DNA from: Longitalea luteola
GTDB taxonomy: Bacteria; Bacteroidota; Bacteroidia; Chitinophagales; Chitinophagaceae
Direction: 5' to 3'
DNA: 64,000 nt
Assembly (NCBI RefSeq): GCF_017356035.1
Contig: NZ_JAFIQX010000011.1
Location: 1-64,000 of the forward strand
In this document: piece after piece, positions 61,667 through 64,000 of the stretch
Layout of the letters: the number at the start of each line of letters is the position of its first letter
Position numbering within the stretch: the stretch's first letter is position 1
The notes under the pieces: generated by a model
Database searches by the model: none
What the model was told of the DNA's origin: nothing
The model's input: the letters and a program-made list of their open reading frames with translations, nothing else
Program-made: the position numbers and the translations under genes

Positions 61667-64000
61667 TTAGAACTGAACGGTTATTGAACCACCAAATAAT
61701 CTGGAAGCGGGCGACTGGTATGAACTACTTATACCAAACGTATTGTTGGTAGAAGAATAGTTAAACTCAGGATCACCCCATTGGTTCGATTTTGGCACGA
61801 TCAAAAACAGGTTCCTTCCAATAGCACTTACAGTTAAACGTTGAATGTATTTTCCGCCACCGATCCATTTTAATGGCAGGTTGTAAGAGATATTCACTTC
61901 TCTCAAACGCCAGGCAGCAGCGCTTGCAAAATAGTTGGTAGCGATCTGGCTGTTGGTGGCAGCGCCGGTCCAGAATCCATAGTTACCGTCCTGCACCTGG
62001 ATATTTGTGTTTTCAACCAATTTTCCTGAAGCGTCTTTGTAAACAGAGTTCGGGAACACAAAACGCTCACGTCCATAGGCAGCACTGCGTTCTGAAATGC
62101 CGGCAAAATCCATATCAGATCCTATACCGGCATAGAAGCTGTGACCCGTTTTATAATCCCAGGTCATGCTGGCGGTGAAACCGCCAATTGAATAAGACGG
62201 TGTTAAACCTACCACCCACAAAGGCAATGAACGTCCTCTGACAGCCAGTTCAGTAGCGATTGTAGGATTACCGGTTATCGCATCAACAATCACTTTTCCG
62301 GTCTCAGGATCCCTTTCATAATCTGTAAGCTGGAATGCAAACGCAGGTTTTCCAACAATGGCAATATTGTTTGCGGTTGGCGAGCTTACTGAGTTTTGAA
62401 TAAATCCTGAGTTTCCACCGATAACAACAGGCACATTATCCAGCGTACGGGTCACTTTATTGTCGTTGTAAGTAGCATTGATCCTGAAATCAATCCTGCC
62501 TTTGCCCACATTAATCAAAGGGGTCAGGTTCAGGTCCATTTCAACACCCTTGTTCTTGAAATCGGCAGCATTGGCCAATCCAACCGTGAAACCGGTCGTA
62601 ATAGACTGGGACAGTGCCAGGATCTGATCAGTATTATTCTGATTGAAATAGGTAGCTTCTACGTTAATGCGGTTATTCAGGAAACCTAACTCCACCCCTG
62701 CTTCCACGGTTTCAACAAATTCCGGTTTTAAGTTATCGGCAGGAATGGTTCCATTAGCAGTAAAACCCGGAATGCTCCCATAAGGAAAACCACCCGCTTG
62801 TGAATATGTCGCTTGCAGCGCATACGCACCGAGGTTTACGTTACCTGATTTTGAAACAGCGCCTCTTACTTTGGCATAGGATATAACGCTGGTTTGCAAT
62901 GCGGGGATCGCATCTGACAGGATCACCGATGCATTGGCGCCGGGATAGAACAGAGAACGGTTCTCTTTCCCAAGGCGGCTATCCCAGTCATTTCTGCCTG
63001 TAAATTCTACATTCGCCCAGCCTTTGTAGCTGAAGCCAACACTTCCATAAGCCGATAATAATCTTGATTCAATTTCATAGTTATTGCCGCCGTTCGTAGT
63101 TTGGGAGCTTCCTGTATACAAGGGTACATTAGCATCGCCGCTCCGTTGTCCCACATTGTATAAATAAGGAACCGCCAGGTTATTACCGCCTACTGCTACA
63201 TCCTTGAATCGGTTTTGACGAACCGTGCTACCGGCAATATATCGCACTGCAAAATCTTTGTTGATATTGTAATCACCATGCAAATAATAATCAAGGTTAA
63301 TGCGGGAAGAAAAGCCCTGTGCATCAAATACATTGCCTGGCCGGTTGGTATACTGGGTGGCATTGCGATGTTCTGCTGCCCATGGTGTTACCACAACCGG
63401 CGCGGTGGTATTTTTATAGCTATTGAAGCCCACGTTGGTGCTCAATCTTGCAGAAGCATTTAACCATTTTGTAAACTTGTAGTGAACGTCCACATTGCCG
63501 ATCAGATCATCTGTACGGCCCTTCTGGCGAAGGTTTCCAATGATCCAGTACGGATTAACGGCAAACTCGTTATAATAATTCGAATACTGGGCAAATTTGC
63601 TATTCTTCCAGTCTTTATAATCGAGTAACGGTACGTTACTGGGTGTTTGCATTACCAGGAACATAATACTGCCGTTGTAGGCCGGGAAAAGACCGGCCAT
63701 TGCGTTTTCATTCACTACATCATAATTCTGCAGCACATAGTTCAACCCGTAGTTCACAGAAAAATTGCCACGGCTTTTGGCACCGTTAAAACGAAAACTT
63801 GTTCTCCTGTTCTCATCTTCAGGCATCAAACCTTTTACTTTTGCATCCTGCACACTTACGTAAAAATCTTCGCCTGATACCGAAATGGAATTCTGCCAGG
63901 TTAAACCCGTATTCCAGAATTTGATTTTATCCTTATAACGACCATCATTATAAGGGCCTCTTTGGATTGTACCGTCTTCCAGCTGTACACCAATATCCTG
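61667..64000 (-). CDS. SusC/RagA TonB-dependent transporter, 5' part outside the window
   Basis: The frame is open from 61667 to the window edge (about 777 codons), so only the barrel region is in view; plug and N-terminus lie beyond 64000. Barrel strands such as ARLSTNVGFNSYKN, VEFTGRNDWDSRLGKENRS, VEATYFNQNNTDQIL and the end RLFGGSITVQF are typical of SusC. It is first in the susC-susD-DUF1735 operon closed by the terminator at 59115. Substrate unknown. Confidence 0.93.
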   Translation of the reverse strand, partial: QDIGVQLEDGTIQRGPYNDGRYKDKIKFWNTGLTWQNSISVSGEDFYVSVQDAKVKGLMPEDENRRTSFRFNGAKSRGNFSVNYGLNYVLQNYDVVNENAMAGLFPAYNGSIMFLVMQTPSNVPLLDYKDWKNSKFAQYSNYYNEFAVNPYWIIGNLRQKGRTDDLIGNVDVHYKFTKWLNASARLSTNVGFNSYKNTTAPVVVTPWAAEHRNATQYTNRPGNVFDAQGFSSRINLDYYLHGDYNINKDFAVRYIAGSTVRQNRFKDVAVGGNNLAVPYLYNVGQRSGDANVPLYTGSSQTTNGGNNYEIESRLLSAYGSVGFSYKGWANVEFTGRNDWDSRLGKENRSLFYPGANASVILSDAIPALQTSVISYAKVRGAVSKSGNVNLGAYALQATYSQAGGFPYGSIPGFTANGTIPADNLKPEFVETVEAGVELGFLNNRINVEATYFNQNNTDQILALSQSITTGFTVGLANAADFKNKGVEMDLNLTPLINVGKGRIDFRINATYNDNKVTRTLDNVPVVIGGNSGFIQNSVSSPTANNIAIVGKPAFAFQLTDYERDPETGKVIVDAITGNPTIATELAVRGRSLPLWVVGLTPSYSIGGFTASMTWDYKTGHSFYAGIGSDMDFAGISERSAAYGRERFVFPNSVYKDASGKLVENTNIQVQDGNYGFWTGAATNSQIATNYFASAAAWRLREVNISYNLPLKWIGGGKYIQRLTVSAIGRNLFLIVPKSNQWGDPEFNYSSTNNTFGISSSYQSPASRLFGGSITVQF

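Noticed and set aside
61667-63853. SusC reading frame taken as starting at a GTG at 63853
   Set aside because: The frame stays open to the window edge and the plug and signal peptide are missing, so the real start lies beyond 64000.

Overview
The window looks like a chromosomal segment of a Bacteroidota member, most likely Chitinophagaceae (Niastella/Chitinophaga-like). This is inferred from three SusC/SusD pairs, an ECF sigma/FecR/STN-TonB regulatory set, a type IX secretion (PKD/CHU_C and PorP/SprF) pair, several TAnnTTTG promoter boxes, and housekeeping proteins typical of that phylum. I see no rRNA, tRNA or CRISPR array.

Layout. 1-6.9 kb: a complete suf iron-sulfur assembly operon on the minus strand (sufB-C-D-S-E-T) ending in an Rrf2 regulator, with a palindrome over its promoter, followed by a frameshifted small gene. 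7-11.6 kb: a divergent SGNH lipoprotein / ABC ATPase / FtsX-type permease set like E. coli tesA-ybbA-ybbP. 11.9-13.9 kb: a three-gene envelope operon (two LVIVD lipoproteins and a barrel-like protein). 14.3-20.7 kb: a 1697-residue PKD adhesin-like T9SS cargo and its PorP/SprF partner. 21-23.4 kb: MOSC and MBL-fold proteins with an unusual leader mini-ORF between them. 23.8-31.1 kb: sigma-FecR-SusC(STN)-SusD. 31.3-33 kb: two paralogous 87-residue exported cysteine peptides either side of a MauE-type membrane protein. 33.5-36.5 kb: YtxH and holin-like envelope proteins and a PAS histidine kinase. 36.5-42.6 kb: a LacI-controlled cluster of sulfatase, formylglycine-generating enzyme and GH92 mannosidase. 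42.8-46 kb: PNP, response regulator, class A beta-lactamase-like lipoprotein, CDF metal exporter. 46.3-47 kb: an IS1595-derived protein that seems to have lost its catalytic residues. 47.2-54.4 kb: fused E1 dehydrogenase, FAH hydrolase, pth, rplY, prs, radC, DUF3467. 54.5-64 kb: one SusC/SusD/DUF1735 operon and, behind its terminator, a second SusC/SusD pair whose SusC has lost its N-terminus.

The most unusual signal is not a gene. At least ten intergenic gaps are filled with degenerate tandem arrays whose unit length is held at 7 bp (sometimes 8 or 9) while the unit sequence changes from gap to gap. Several are built as inverted pairs and abut stop codons. Two arrays share the unit AAGGCNN although they lie 34 kb apart. 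Other points of interest are the 5'-truncated SusC with an intact 1028-codon frame, the twin cysteine-peptide/MauE cluster, the 15-codon leader ORF with a strong Shine-Dalgarno and terminator, and the probably domesticated transposase.
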